Assembly: GCA_024195265.1 (NCBI GenBank)
Contig: JAJLRJ010000010.1
Location: 5,780,302-5,844,301, forward strand
DNA length: 64,000 nucleotides
Direction: 5' to 3'
Source: Dendrophyllia cribrosa
Lineage: Eukaryota > Cnidaria > Anthozoa > Scleractinia > Dendrophylliidae
Shown here: positions 1-12,033 of the stretch, piece by piece
Position numbering within the stretch: the first letter of the stretch is position 1
How the letters are laid out: each line of letters opens with the position of its first letter
Position numbers and translations under genes: made by a program
The notes under the pieces: generated by a model
The model's input: only the letters and a program-made list of their open reading frames with translations
Databases searched by the model: none
What the model was told of the DNA's origin: nothing

Positions 1-1596
1 GTGGTCGCTTAGGAGAGGTGGTCGCTTAGGAGAGGTGGTCGCTTAGGAGAGGTGGTCGCTTAGGAGAGGTGGTCGCTTAGGAGAGGTGGTCACTTGGGAG
101 AGGTGGTCGCTTAGGAGAGGTGGTCGCTTAGGAGAGGTGGTCGCTTAGGAGAGGTGGTCGCTTAGGAGAGGTGGTCGCTTAGGAGAGGTGGTCGCTTAGG
201 AGAGGTGGTCGCTTAGGAGAGGTGGTCGCTTAGGAGAGGTGGTCACTTGGGAGAGGTGGTCGCTTAGGAGAGGTGGTCGCTTAGGAGAGGTGGTCGCTTA
301 GGAGAGGTGGTCGCTTAGGAGAGGTGGTCGCTTAGGAGAGGTGGTCGCTTAGGAGAGGTGGTCGCTTAGGAGAGGTGGTCGCTTAGGAGAGGTGGGCGCT
401 TGGGAGAGGTGGTCGCTTAGGAGAGGTGGTCGCTTAGGAGAGGTGGTCGCTTAGGAGAGGTGGTCGCTTAGGAGAGGTGGTCGCTTGGGAGAGGTGGTCG
501 CTTAGGAGAGGTGGTCGCTTAGGAGAGGTGGTCGCTTAGGAGAGATGGTTTTCAAGGGGTGGTCACTAACAAGAAGTGGTCATTTAGGAGAGGTGGTCGC
601 TTAGGAGAGGTGGTCACTTGGGAGAGGTGGTTGCTTAGGAGAGGTGGTCACTTAGGAGAGGTGGTCGCTTACGAGGGATGGTCATTTAAGAGAGGTGGTC
701 ACTTAGGAAAGGTGGTCTCTTAGGAGAGGTGGCCGCTTAAGAGAGGTGGTCGCTTAGGAGAGGTGGTCGCTTAGGAGAGGTGGTCGCTTAGGAGAGGTGG
801 TCGCTTAGGAGAGGTGGTCGCTTAGGAGAGGTGGTCGCTTAGGAGAGGTGGTCGCTTGGGAGAGGTGGTCGCTTAGGAGAGGTGGTCGCTTAGGAGAGGT
901 GGTCGCTTAGGAGAGGTGGTCGCTTAGGAGAGATGGTTTTCAAGGGGTGGTCACTAACAAGAAGTGGTCATTTAGGAGAGGTGGTCGCTTAGGAGAGGTG
1001 GTCACTTGGGAGAGGTGGTTGCTTAGGAGAGGTGGTCACTTAGGAGAGGTGGTCGCTTACGAGGGATGGTCATTTAAGAGAGGTGGTCACTTAGGAAAGG
1101 TGGTCTCTTAGGAGAGGTGGCCGCTTAAGAGAGGTGGTCGCTTAGGAGAGGTGGTCGCTTAGGAGAGGTGGTCGCTTACGAGAGGTGGTCACTTACGAGA
1201 GGTGGTCACTTAGGAGAGGTGGTCGCTTAGGAGAGGTGGCAGCTTAGGAGAGGTGGTCACTAACAAGAAGTGGTCATTTAGGAGAGGTGGTCGCTTAGGA
1301 GAGGTGGTCGCTTGGGAGAGGTGGTCACTTGGGAGAGGTGGTCGCTTAGGAGAGGTAGTCACTTAGGAGAGGTGGTCGCTTACGAGGGATGGTCATTTAA
1401 GAGAGGTGGTCACTTAGGAAAGGTGGTCTCTTAGGAGAGGTGGCCGCTTAAGAGAGGTGGTCGCTTAGGAGAGGTGGTCGCTTAGGAGAGGTGGTCGCTT
1501 AGGAGAGGTGGTCACTTACGAGAGGTGGTCACTTAGGAGAGGTGGTCGCTTAGGAGAGGTGGCAGCTTAGGAGAGGTGGCAGCTTAGGAGAGGTGG
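1..1596. repeat. 17-bp minisatellite with higher-order repeats
   Basis: About 94 tandem copies of a 17-bp unit close to GTGGTCGCTTAGGAGAG run from the window edge. The first 540 bases are nearly uniform. After that, variant units recur as blocks: a variant with 'ggttttcaagggg' appears near 543 and 931, and 'cactaacaagaagtgg' near 564, 949 and 1258, so blocks of roughly 310-390 bp have themselves been duplicated. The array lies in the intron before the first visible GPLD1-like exon, and its left end is outside the window. No coding potential. Confidence 0.97.
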
Positions 1597-1627
1597 TCGT
1601 GGGGGGGTGGGGGGGGGTGGGGGGGTG
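1597..1627 (+). repeat. G-rich tract at the end of the minisatellite
   Basis: A run of almost pure G broken by single T residues follows the last 17-bp unit directly. G runs of this length could fold as a G-quadruplex on the plus strand. It may also be a low-quality stretch in the assembly. Confidence 0.8.
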
Positions 1628-1884
1628 AATGTTTCCTGGAACTGCACATTATGTCTGTGGAGACATGGCAGGTCAGACATTTGAAATAACCACGCAAAAG
1701 TACTGCCACAGAGGCTTAATTTAAATGGTCACACCATAGGATTTCGTCCACAGACTCAAAAGTTAGATCTACACTACATGTTTCTATAAGTGACTCTGAG
1801 TGCAAGGGTTAATTACTTTAATTATGTATAATTATATTCACTGGTAGTTATTAATTAAGCTCATTCTTGTGTGTGTTTGAACAG

Positions 1885-4800
1885 ATTATGTGCCAATAAG
1901 AACTGCAGCTACTCCAAGAATGACTTGCAAAGTGTTGGCAGGGTGTATTTATTCCAGTTCACTCCAACACAATCACCCCAGCCCTTGGCAACCATAACTG
2001 GCAGTGAGATGTTCATGAAACTGGGCACCAATCTTGCTGTGGGGAATCCTTATAATGCTGATGTCCATGACAACATACTTGCTGTTTCAGCTACAACGCA
2101 GAGTAAGTTCCAGGGGTGTAACTTGGGCGGATCCAAGGGTACGCTGAGGAAGGGGGCATGACTGAGGTACTATTTCCCTTAGCTCGTAAATTTCCACCCT
2201 TAAAACATTCTGGTAAGGGGTACCATTCATTTTCTCGGCCACATCCTGAGGAGACCAACCGATGAGCCATTGAACAAAATAATTAATATGCCTTATTCCA
2301 ACCCCAGCATGGAAAATGCAAACCTGGCAGACCAAAAACAATATTCCACCAATACATCGCTAAGGTGATAAACAGTGAGCATCCCCCACTCCCACATGAA
2401 ATCAGAAGGGCTGCCAAAGACAAGAAGTAATGGCGAAAGATCATGGCCGACTGCCTTGCAGCAGGCTGAATGAGTGAGTGTGAGTGAGTTTATCTTCCTT
2501 GAACTTCTTCCTTCTCTCTCTTCCTCTTCCATCTTCCACTCCATGGTAGTTCCTGCCTCTTAACAGTTCTGGTATTAAATAAATAAATAAACTTTGTTTT
2601 AACGTTTTAAAGTTTAACGATCGTGACATTTAACAGTCGTGTGACTGACAAACCTATGGCCCTCGAATTCCAGGTAGAATTGGAATTTAGAAATGTTAGT
2701 TTTTGAGGAGGGAGAAAAAACCGGAGTACCTAGAGAAAAAACCCTGACAGAGCAAGGATGAGAACTAACAACAAACTCAACCCACATATGATGCCGAGTC
2801 TGGGAATCGAACCCAGGCCACATTGGTGGGAGGTGAGCGTTCTCACCACTGTGCCATCCCATTGCAAACATATCTACATAATCCACCATTTTGCAGTTTT
2901 TGCCACTCTCCCCCAGTTTCTACCCCATTCCGAGTTACCACCCCCTTTTTACTGCGCCCCTCTCACTTTGGTTCTTTTGAGTTTGAAGGTGTGACTTATG
3001 AGTCATGTAGTAAAAGCAACGCAAGTCTGTGACTGAACAGGAGACTGGGAGCATGGGGTACCCAAGCAACACATCCAACGCGGAATAAGGCCCTAAGTGA
3101 CTTTTGATGTAACATCAAATTCTCCATTTGTTTCACAAGAGAATACAAGGCAATTTGGAATACGAATCTAGGAGTTTATCAGAAGTCAGGGCTTTTTTCC
3201 AGGAACCCCTTCTTTTTTCACAGCTTGGGTTCCTAACTTCTGAGGTTCGGGCTTTGTGTGCTGCTTGGAATGTTTCTTAGGTAACAGCCTTGGAACATTA
3301 TCCATGGCCTGTCATTAATTTGAACTATTCTATGACTTCAGAAATTCAAGGCCAAATCTTGGACTTAAAACTACCAGTCTTGTTTGACCAGTCAGGAGCT
3401 GTCTACATGATAAATTTGACAATGGTTGTCCATCTTGGAAGAGATGTGTCATTGGCAAACATCAAGCACACAGCCGTATTTGAAGGTGATCGTAGTTTTG
3501 CAAGATTTGGTTGGAGGTTGGATTTGGCTGACGTGAACCAGGATGGTATAAAAGATTTGCTGTTCTCAGCGCCATTTAGAACTGAGGATTTGACAGAGGA
3601 AATTAAAGGGGGTATGTATATTGTTGTAGTCTAAGAAAATATCAGAGCCATGATGAAAACAAACTTGCAAGCAACCATGTGTGGGCATCATACAATAAGA
3701 AATTAAAAAGTAACACTATATGACCAAAAGTATCCCACCCTCTTCGCCATATGTTGTAACTGGGTAAAATTGAAGTAGAATTAAACAGGAATGCAGAACA
3801 CTACTGGCTTTAAATTTATCCATTGTACTTGCACATGCTCATTCTAATCTTGTGACTTTCTTTAATCAATAAAGTGACCAATAATTATATTTGATTTAGC
3901 TTGACTAAAAAGATTTTGAAGTACCCCCTTATCCTTATTGATACAGTGGAATCACTACTTTGAGACACCTCGGCCGGCAAAACGCTCATATTATAATCGT
4001 TGTAATTATCACCTCTTTTAAAGGGACACCTCCATTAAGGGGACACTTCTCCTGATTCTGGCCAGCAAAATGCTCATATAATCTTTGTTATTATTACCTC
4101 TATTAAAGGGACACCTCTATTCGAGGAGATGTCTGAGCTGTTTGTGCCGAGCTGATATCCGAGCTGTCTGTGCCGAGAGTGTATGTAAAGTGCAATGAAA
4201 CATGTGATATATGTGCACTATACATTTTATCACGTCCATTAAGGGGACCCTTTTCCTGGTCCGAATGGTGTTTGCCTAACGGAGGTTCCACTGTACAAAC
4301 ATTTAGAATACTCACAAATTTATGTTCTAAATGTATTTGTTAATAAATATGAAAATGAAAGTATATTTTCTTACTGTTTTTTTTCCCCTCAGCTGAAGAA
4401 GGTGGACTTTACGTTTTCTATGGAGGAAGTACCTTTCCTTCTGGTAATGCAACTCGTGGATGTCAAAAGGTCGATCCTTGCCCTGGGACAAAGGTATTAC
4501 TCCAAAATGGCTGTTTTAGTCAGTGTTCACCTAAATGAGCAAGAAAAACTCGAGAATAGACACTGCAAATTATATTGTAGCATTAATTATGATAATCGTG
4601 GATTTTTTGTTACCTGTGGTGGTGAATTCAAGCAAGCCTAGCAAGCTATTGCCGATGTCCCTGCCCCATGGTCACTTGCCATCTTAGATGATTATGTAGA
4701 ACATGCAACTTATTTTCCCTCTAACTTCTATGGACTTATAAAATAACACACAATAAAATTCGTTTTCTTTCACAGGCATCTTTCATGGTAGAATCCACAG

Positions 4801-6352
4801 AGGTATGTTTTGCTTTTTTATTTCATTCTAGCAAAGGACGGGGAGGTGGGGGTAGTGAATGTTCCTAACTCTGAAAATATGAAATGCTCTCTATTCCCTA
4901 CTGGGTGTTTTTCTTCATCAACCCCCTCCCCCCTGGGTCCAACTCCCCACCCTCCCCTCCCTCCAATGCTGTCCCCATGGGTAAGTCAGGTGACCATTAC
5001 ATATCGAGGGCTCAAGTTTACAGCTGATTGAGTGAGATTGATCAAGTGAAATTTACCCCATGAGTATGTTAATCATTGGACCTGGTTATCACCCACATGT
5101 ATTGTTTTCAGGGCTAGGGTCCATTGTTCTGTTGTTTGTTCTATTGTTTTCTCAGCCAATCTTGTGAGGCATTCCGAGAGGTGAGTACCGCCTCTCATGC
5201 ATGGGTAAGGTAGATCATTACACATAATGGGCTCAAAATTCATAACCGATCGAGTGAACAAGTGAAATTTCTACCCAAATAGACCTCTTTAGCTTGTATG
5301 CTTTGTTTTCCCGATGAAGGTCATGTGATGTTCTCAAGGGAATTTGTCCTTTGTCTTTTCATAAATTATGCATACATATTCATGCGAAGAAAACAAAATT
5401 TAAAAGAAACAGTTCTCTAGGCCACTCCCCTTGATTTGCCACTTGTTACTGATAAATTACAATAATTCAATTTAACCCTTTCACTCCCAGAGTCAATAAT
5501 ATTATGGAGACATGTAGTGTAAGTTCTAACTTTTGAGTCTGTGGACGAAATCCTATGGTGTGACCATTCAAATGAAACCTCTTCAGCAGTACTTTTACAT
5601 GGTACCATTTGTTCTAACTGTTGAGTCTGTGGATGAAATCCTATGGTGTGACCATTCAAATGAAACCTCTTCAGCAGTACTTTTGCATGGTACCATTTGT
5701 TCTAACTTTTGAGTCTGTGGATGAAATCCTGTGGTGTGACCATTCAAATGAAACCTCTTCAGCAGTACTTTTACATGGTACCATTTGTTCTAACTTTTGA
5801 GTCTGTGGACGAAATCCTATGGTGTGACCATTCAAATGAAACCTCTTCAGCAGTACTTTTGCATGGTACCATTTGTTCCAACTTTTGAGTCTGTGGATGA
5901 AATCCTATGGTGTGACCATTCAAATGAAACCTCTTCAGCAGTACTTTTACATGGTACCATTTGTTTTAACTTTTGAGTCTGTGGATGAAATCCTATGGTG
6001 TGACCATTCAAATGAAACGTTTTTGGCAGTACTTTTAAATGGTACTATTTGTTTTTCCATATTTTATAAAATGAAATTTAGAAAGTTTCTTCAATTTTGA
6101 TTTTTGACACTCTTGCGAGTTAAAGGGTTAACTAAGATGAGGTGTATGTTTTGATTACAGGAGAGATCCCGTTTAGGAACAGCATTTATCAATGTACCTG
6201 TCCCATCACCTGCATCATCAGCTGTAAACTTGGTTGTTTCATCTCCTCGCAGTTCAACCAAAGCTTTTCATTCAGGCTCTGTACATGTGCTTCGTTTGAC
6301 AAAATGGGGAGAAAACGAAGAATTAAAATCGCCAAAATCTATGCTAATTTAG
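1885..6352 (+). CDS. GPLD1: GPLD1-like phospholipase D, C-terminal five exons
   Basis: The 3' end of a gene resembling phosphatidylinositol-glycan-specific phospholipase D, a secreted enzyme that cleaves GPI anchors. Exons by GT-AG and phase: 1885-2102, 3288-3611, 4393-4493, 4776-4802 and 6161-6352 (TAG at 6350). Phases match at every junction, giving one open frame of about 222 residues. The order of motifs follows vertebrate GPLD1: SVGRVYLF then KLGTNLAVG, then a GDRSFARFG / DVNQDGIKDLLFSAP FG-GAP blade with a calcium-type loop, then GGLYVFYGG with CQKVDPCPG, then SRLGTAF and the final blade SGSVHVLRL. Only integrin-alpha-like beta-propeller blades are visible; the catalytic zinc-dependent domain must lie upstream of the window. 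The 27-bp fourth exon (ASFMVESTE) is very small. Introns hold a minisatellite, a SINE and two MITEs. AATAAA occurs near 6463. Confidence 0.88.
2600..2851 (-). mobile_element. tRNA-derived SINE
   Basis: On the minus strand the head reads as a tRNA-like pol III promoter: an A box TGGCACAGTGG near 2845 and a B box GGTTCGATTCC near 2808, at normal spacing. The body then has the 'ggtactccgg' motif common in animal tRNA-SINEs. The 3' end runs into A/T-rich sequence with AAATAAAT repeats. It sits in the first visible GPLD1-like intron. Confidence 0.75.
3942..4295. mobile_element. MITE with TA target and CAGTGGAA termini
   Basis: The ends are inverted: TACAGTGGAATCAC on the left and GGAGGTTCCACTGTA on the right, flanked by TA, as expected for a Tc1/mariner-like non-autonomous element. 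Inside are repeated phrases of the form 'cctctattaaagggacacc'. It lies in the GPLD1-like intron between 3612 and 4392. No transposase ORF. Confidence 0.7.
4977..5275. repeat. Imperfect direct repeat pair
   Basis: A segment of about 70 bp starting 'gggtaagtcagg' near 4979 recurs diverged near 5202, with shared 'gggctcaa', 'gagtga' and 'caagtgaaattt'. It lies in the last GPLD1-like intron and is probably part of a dispersed repeat. No function seen. Confidence 0.45.
5472..6133. mobile_element. TTAA-flanked MITE with internal 87-88 bp tandem repeat
   Basis: The ends are inverted copies of TTAACCCTTTCACTCCCAG (left, near 5473) and GCGAGTTAAAGGGTTAA (right, ending near 6131), each with TTAA at the outside. 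This is the target type of piggyBac and Kolobok elements. Between the ends, a unit of about 87-88 bp ('ttgagtctgtgga' to 'atggtaccattt') is repeated six to seven times with few changes. A single-unit relative is at 15392-15592, partial relatives occur near 1725-1790 (inverted), 45745 and 59130. No ORF of note. Confidence 0.8.
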
Positions 6353-6665
6353 ACCGGGTATCCAAACCTCCTTCACGGTAGTGATTTTCTTTGTGTTCTC
6401 GTTATGAATTATTAATGAGTTTTTAAAACATTACACACAGCACGATATTAATTTAATTTGTAAATAAAATATGCAATATTTTCATGAGAAATTTTACAGT
6501 CAATGACAGAATTGTTATTTTTATATGAATATTTTTCCAGTTTTTTTTTAAGTCATCATTTTGAATGAATTTTACCATGAAAATGAGTGTGTGAAAAATG
6601 ACCTAATTTGGCCGGAGCAACTTCATTTTTAGACAAATTTTTCGCATAGTTTTTGACCAAGCCCT

Positions 6666-7056
6666 TTTAAACAAGGACACTGACTATAAAAGGGATAGCT
6701 CCGCCCCCTCTTTGTCACACCATCACTGCTTCAACGGCTAATCAAAGATGGCTGACTGCGAGCAACACGGAGGAAGACCGTTGCCCCAAGAAATAGGTCT
6801 AATTCTACCTTTACTAGTTCAATCTTGTATAGGATTTATCTTTCACGAAAATAAAACTAAAAACATTATTTGAATTTATGCGCCTTTTAGCATGAATATA
6901 ATATTTTGGCTTTCCAAATTTGAATTTTGTGCGGTATAAACGGTTCTCCATTGGCGAGCGAATGCACGTGATGTTGACAGTTCGGTGTCAAGTGTGAAAT
7001 GACTGGCGGCTTGGCCTGGCCAAGGTTCCTTTTATAGTCAGTGTCCTTGTTTAATG
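6666..7056. mobile_element. TTAA-flanked MITE, intact
   Basis: Terminal inverted repeats of about 23 bp, ACAAGGACACTGACTATAAA at the left and its complement at the right, are flanked by TTAA on both sides. Size about 390 bp with no transposase. It fits the piggyBac-like non-autonomous class. It lies just downstream of the GPLD1-like stop codon. A broken copy sits in the PKNOX intron at 20398-21497. Confidence 0.82.
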
Positions 7057-7621
7057 CTCGTCACGCAATTCATTCATCCCCGTGTCTGCCGTGAAACTGA
7101 ATGTCTGCATACTAGTAACACAGCCGAGAAATATGTTCACCGATCACAGGCCATTTACAAGTTTTTGTAAAATGAAATTTAAACTTGCAGTCATCAAAAA
7201 ACGGAATAAATAAATTGATGAGAGGACATTCTTTCAAGAGTGTTAACTTCAAGACTTGTTGATTGGCTCTTTGGTCACGCTGTACAGCTTGCTGTATGCG
7301 ATGAGCTCTTAGGACAGCTGTGTTACTTAGAGCCTTTTCAATTAGGGGCGCTTAGTGCAAGAGCATCGCAAGTGTCTTTTCAGGAAATCTTCGTTAAATC
7401 GTATATGTATTTTAAGCACAGGACACCCAAGCGCAATGTTTGCATATTAATTATATTTGAAAATATAAGACTTTGTATGGAATTTCGAATTGAACGTTTC
7501 AAGCAATTTATAAAATCAAAATTGCTGAATAAAATCGTTAAAACATTTATTGGTGTTGTGTTCTATCTTTATACAGTGTTTCTACGCTATTTGAGCGATT
7601 TTTAGTCCATCTATCTTTATA

Positions 7622-7914
7622 AGTAAAGTAAAGTCGCGCACACGAGCCAGAAGGCTCACAACGGCCGGAGCTTAAACCCGGTTTCTGTAGCATGAAGCGA
7701 CTAGGAATATTGCTACTCCCCCCTGGATGGGATGCTAGTCCATCGCAGGGTTACCCCCAGCATTTTTTTTGTCGCCGGTACCCATTTATACACCTGGGTG
7801 GAGAGAGACAGTGTGGAGTAAAGTTTCTTGTCTAAGGAAACAACACGACGGCAGAGACCAGGCTTCGAACCATCGACCTTCAGGTTGAAAGTCCGACGCA
7901 CTAACCACTAGACC
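7622..7914 (-). mobile_element. tRNA-derived SINE, second family
   Basis: On the minus strand the head reads as a tRNA-like pol III promoter: A box TGGTCTAGTGGTTAGTG near 7910 and B box GGTTCGAAGCC near 7866. The body includes 'ccatcgcaggg' and 'gatgggatgctagtcc' type sequence (plus-strand reading), and the 3' side ends in 'actttactttac'. It differs from the SINE at 2600-2851. Confidence 0.72.
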
Positions 7915-8610
7915 ACCATCTATCTTTATACCTTGTATAATATAACGGAAAAGAAGGAGAGTTCGGTAGCTTTCGCGTTCGACACGTGTCCACAAATGGC
8001 TGTATAATACGTAAGAAGTGATTGTCAATCATTATCTGTGCGTGACACGGGTTTGCCTGAGGCCCACGAGATGTTATCATATCTCAGCAGATCTTATCTT
8101 ATATAGCCTAGTCGCTTCGCTGTAGTATTTTATTATTATTTTGCTTACCTTCGAATTTTTAAAAACGTCGCTGCGGTTAAAATTGTTCGTTTTGGGTTTC
8201 ATGCAAAATCAAAATGTTCGCCAAATAATAACAAGTTAAGTGCAAGCATAAGTGCAAACACAACGAACGCAAACAAGAAAATATTCACCAGTTATATGAC
8301 TTATATCAGCTTGCGTTTGCTGGTGAAAACTTGGCCTTAACTCTAGACACTTGAAACAGCGAACAATTGTTCAAGATTCATTAAGATTTGCCGTTTCAAG
8401 CATCAAAAGCGACAAAATTGAAACAACACTGACAAAGATAACCTTTTGAACTTAAATTTTGCATTCCTTCGATATAATCACGAACATTTTCGCTGTATTC
8501 CCAGTTATTCCCTACAAATTTAGTGGACAAATTAAGCGGGTTCAATTACAATTTTAAAAAGCGGAAAAATGTCTTCAATTCCGCCAAATTTTCGCTAAAT
8601 TGGAAAACAC

Positions 8611-8867
8611 TAAGGGCTGGTTTCCACTAGCGACGTAATCGGAAGCGGAGTCGGAGTCGGAAGCGTAAAGAGCCTTACGTTCTAGTGGAAATTAAAAAAC
8701 GGAGTCGCAATTGGAATCGGAAGGATCAGAAGGTTTTCTTTTTCTTCCGATTCCGTTTCTACTTCCGTCGCTTACAATCCGCTTCCGTCGTTTTGATTTC
8801 CACTAGATCGTAAGGTTCTTATTTACGATTACGATTCCGCTTACGTCGCTAGTGGGAACCAAGCTTA
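8611..8867. mobile_element. MITE with long subterminal inverted repeats
   Basis: The left end 'taagggctggtttccact' pairs with the right end 'gtgggaaccaagctta', and both continue inward as 'agcgacgtaa'. The interior has alternating 'cggagtcgg' and 'ttccgattccg' motifs that are mutually inverted, so the element could form a long imperfect hairpin. No ORF. Confidence 0.75.
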
Positions 8868-9329
8868 ATAGATCTTAAATTCAATTTTAAGTTTGCAAAC
8901 GCAACGATGGCTGAAGACATCGCCCGCACTTTATAACTATATAGATTATATAGGTATATACAACTGTATACAACACCTTTCAATGCTGAATGGTATAGAA
9001 AAGAAAGGAGTTGAATGCGTATACACAATTTAAAACTAGCAGTAATCACAGATTATGGAGACGCGTTCGAAGGAATTTCCGGCGGAAATGAGCCCCTGAA
9101 AAAAAAAAACAATAGGGGCGGCCATTTGGAAGACCGTCTACCAAAAAATCTCAAATTTTACTGCACATAAACCACGGGACAACCAACACGAAATTAGGAT
9201 TGCGTTCTTCGAACGCGATGACTCAACTGTCGCCGACGCCATGTTTGACGGGATTCTGATCCAGTTCATGCTGTGAAAACGGTATCTTGTTTTTATCTTC
9301 GGTATAGAAACAGTCTCCAAAAGACGCCG

Positions 9330-10550
9330 TTATCCCATTTCAGTTCTTCGGTATAGAAACAGTCTCCAAAAGAGGTCGTTACATCCCATGACTTAACGGT
9401 CTCGTATCCTTCGGTACAGCAAGAGTCTCCAATAAGAGGCCGTTATCCCATGACTTGACGGCCTCGTATCCTTCGGTACAGCAAGAGTCTCCAAAAGAGG
9501 CCGTTATCAGCCTATGACTTGACGGCCTCGTTTCCTTCGGTATAGAGACAGTCTACAGAAGACGCCGTTATCCCATGACTTAACGGCCTCGTTTCCTTCG
9601 GTATAGCGGAGACAGTCTCCAAAAGAGGCCGTTATACCCCATGACTTAACGGCCTCGTTTCCTTCGGTATAGAAACTGTCTCCAAAAGGGGCCGTTATCC
9701 CATGACTTGACGGCCTCGTGTCCTTCGGTATTGAGACAGTCTCCAAAAGAGGCCGTTACATCCCATGACTAACGGCCTCGTTTCCTTCGGCATAGAGACA
9801 GTCTCCAAAAGACGCCGTTATCCCATGACTTAACGGCCTCGTTTCCTTCGGTATAGAAACAGTCTCCAAAAAAGGCCGTTATCCCATGAATTAACGGCCT
9901 CGTTTTCTTCGGTATAGAAACAGTCTCCAAAAAAGGCCGTTATATCCCATGACTCAACGGTCTCGTTTCCTTCGGTGTAGAAACAGTCTCCAAAATAGGC
10001 CGTTATATCCCATGATTTAACGGTCTCGTTTCCTTCGGTATAGAAACAGTCTTCAAAAGAGGCCGTTATCCCATGACTCAACGGCCTCGTTTCCTTCGGT
10101 ATAGAAACAGTCTCCAAAAGAGGCCGTTACATCCCATGACTTAACGGCCTCGTTTCCTTCGGTATAGACCAGTCTCCAAAAGAGGCCGTTATCCCATGAC
10201 TTAACAGCCTCGTTTCCTTCGGTATAGAAAGTCTCCAAAAGAGGCCGTTATCCCATGACTTAACGGCCTCGTTTCCTTCGGTATAGAAAGTCTCCAAAAG
10301 AGGCCGTTATCCCATGACTTAACGGCCTCGTTTCCTTCGGTATAGAAACAGTCTCCAAAAGAGGCCGTTATCCCATGACTTAACGGCCTCGTTTCCTTCG
10401 GTATAGAAACAGTCTCCAAAAGAGGCCGTTATCCCATGACTTAACGGCCTCGTTTCCTTCGGTATAGAAACAGTCTCCAAAAGAGGCCGTTATCCCATGA
10501 CTTAACGGCCTCGTTTCCTTCGGTATATAAAAAGGGTCTCTAAAAGAGGC
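9330..10550. repeat. 61-bp tandem array, about 20 copies
   Basis: The unit contains 'cttaacggcctcg', 'tttccttcggtatagaaaca' and 'gtctccaaaagaggccgtta'. The period is 61 bp in the uniform right part (for example 10320 to 10381 to 10442), with shorter units where 'aca' is missing and 64-66 bp units with extra bases on the left. The left side is more diverged, as expected when an array homogenises from one end. The short peptides it can encode are by-products of the repeat. Confidence 0.95.
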
Positions 10551-10970
10551 CTGTGGAAGCGATCGAAACATTATAAAGAATCTTTCCATAAGTTAAACAA
10601 AATTTTATTGAAATTCGATTGAGACATTTACAAGATAAGTTTACCATACAACAATTTCGTTTACTGCAACTAATTGAGACGACAACAATTATGTTTGAGT
10701 ATTAAGCATTCTAAATGTCAATACACCATCGCGAGAAGTGAGGCAAAAATGCGGCCTTTCTACTAACCCGTGCTTACGGTAGTTCTACCGATCAGAACTG
10801 TTGACCGATGGGATCCAATCTGTGCAGTCTCCAGTATCTGCCTTCCTAACGTGTCTTTCTGGTTTTTAAATTCAACTAAATAACCTTCCTGTTGTGATAG
10901 CTCTTTATTTTTCCTATCAACCAACCAAGATACAGCGCTTTTCTGCCATCCATTTCCTGATACTCAACCT

Positions 10971-11616
10971 AAAGGGCTCACGGACGGATTTCTCGCGCGT
11001 TGCTAAGGTAGTGAAAAATCATTTCCGGTGAATGACGCAGGCATTTCGGTAGCCAATCAGAAAAACCCCGCGAGAACCCACCAAAGCACAGATCTCTGGT
11101 CAGACGAATAGCGCATGCGTTGATAAAATGACTTCCGGTTCAACCTCGTTCCCTCGCTTCAGATAGCTTCCGGTTTGCAGAAAAATCCTAAATTCTTGGC
11201 GGTCTCTAACTTGATTCATTATTTTTCAATGTTACGCTTATCTAACCTGGATATGGAATAGAACTAAGTATGCGTCTATTGAAATCATTTTCAGTACAAT
11301 TTTTATAGACAAATCAATATTTTAAATCTCTCTAAAAAAATGTATTTTTCAAATTAAAACGAAATCCATACTTACGATGGGAAAATGAATAAATACCATA
11401 ACACCGTCAACGATTTTCCGATAAAATGCGACACAAAAAATTTTAGACTTTCCGTTATTGGTCACGTGATCATGGGCGTGGCTCGATGACGTCATTTTTG
11501 GGTTTAGGACTGAGTTGAAGATTTGACCGTATGTAAACGATTAAAATTAATAAAAATAAATAGCCATTACTGTCCCTAGCAACGGGTCCGAAAATATACG
11601 TCAGTGAGCCCTTAAC
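10971..11616. mobile_element. TTAA-type non-autonomous transposon, about 640 bp
   Basis: The left end CTAAAGGGCTCAC pairs with the right end GTGAGCCCTTAA. Interior marks shared with the larger element at 52194-54386 are a left-side 'gttgcta.ggta', a right-side 'cacgtgatcatgggcgtgg' followed by 'gatgacgtca', and 'ccctagcaacgg' before the right terminus. No transposase frame is present. The left target (CTAA) is one base off TTAA. Confidence 0.72.
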
Positions 11617-12033
11617 AGTACAATCGATAAGTGCTCACCCGTTCTTTCGTCCTTCTTTGGTATCTCTGATTTGCCTTAGCTTGTGTGGCGGCCCGCTTTT
11701 GTCTGATTTGTCACCAATTAATCAGGCTAGATCGTTTCCTCTTGCGTGTCGTGTTTTCTTTGAGATTGTCGAAGTATAATTTATATTAACGTGCTTTGAA
11801 CGGGCCACCATTTTTACAGCATGTAGACAGTCCTCCACGCAGATATTTTCTAATAGAACGTGTAGATTGTTCTTTTGAAAGATTGTCTATTGATTGATTA
11901 CATAGTCTATTTAAATCTTAGATGAAAAGAAATAGAATTGGTCAAGTCTCTTCCATCGGTAGTAGTAGTCTTTGGTTTTCCGTGTCTCACCGCACTGCAA
12001 TCATCGTTTCGGGTGAAATCAATCCTCTCGATT

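Noticed and set aside
7240..7605. 121-codon plus-strand ORF
   Set aside because: AT-rich, no recognised motif, no splice support, between a MITE and a SINE. A chance frame is the simpler reading.
9330..10550. CRISPR-like regular array
   Set aside because: The whole unit repeats with no unique spacers, and the DNA is animal nuclear sequence. The same holds for the 63-bp array at 35530-36965.
9507..10589. Chain of 60-95 codon minus-strand ORFs with METVSIPKET starts
   Set aside because: By-product of the 61-bp array; frames shift at every unit.
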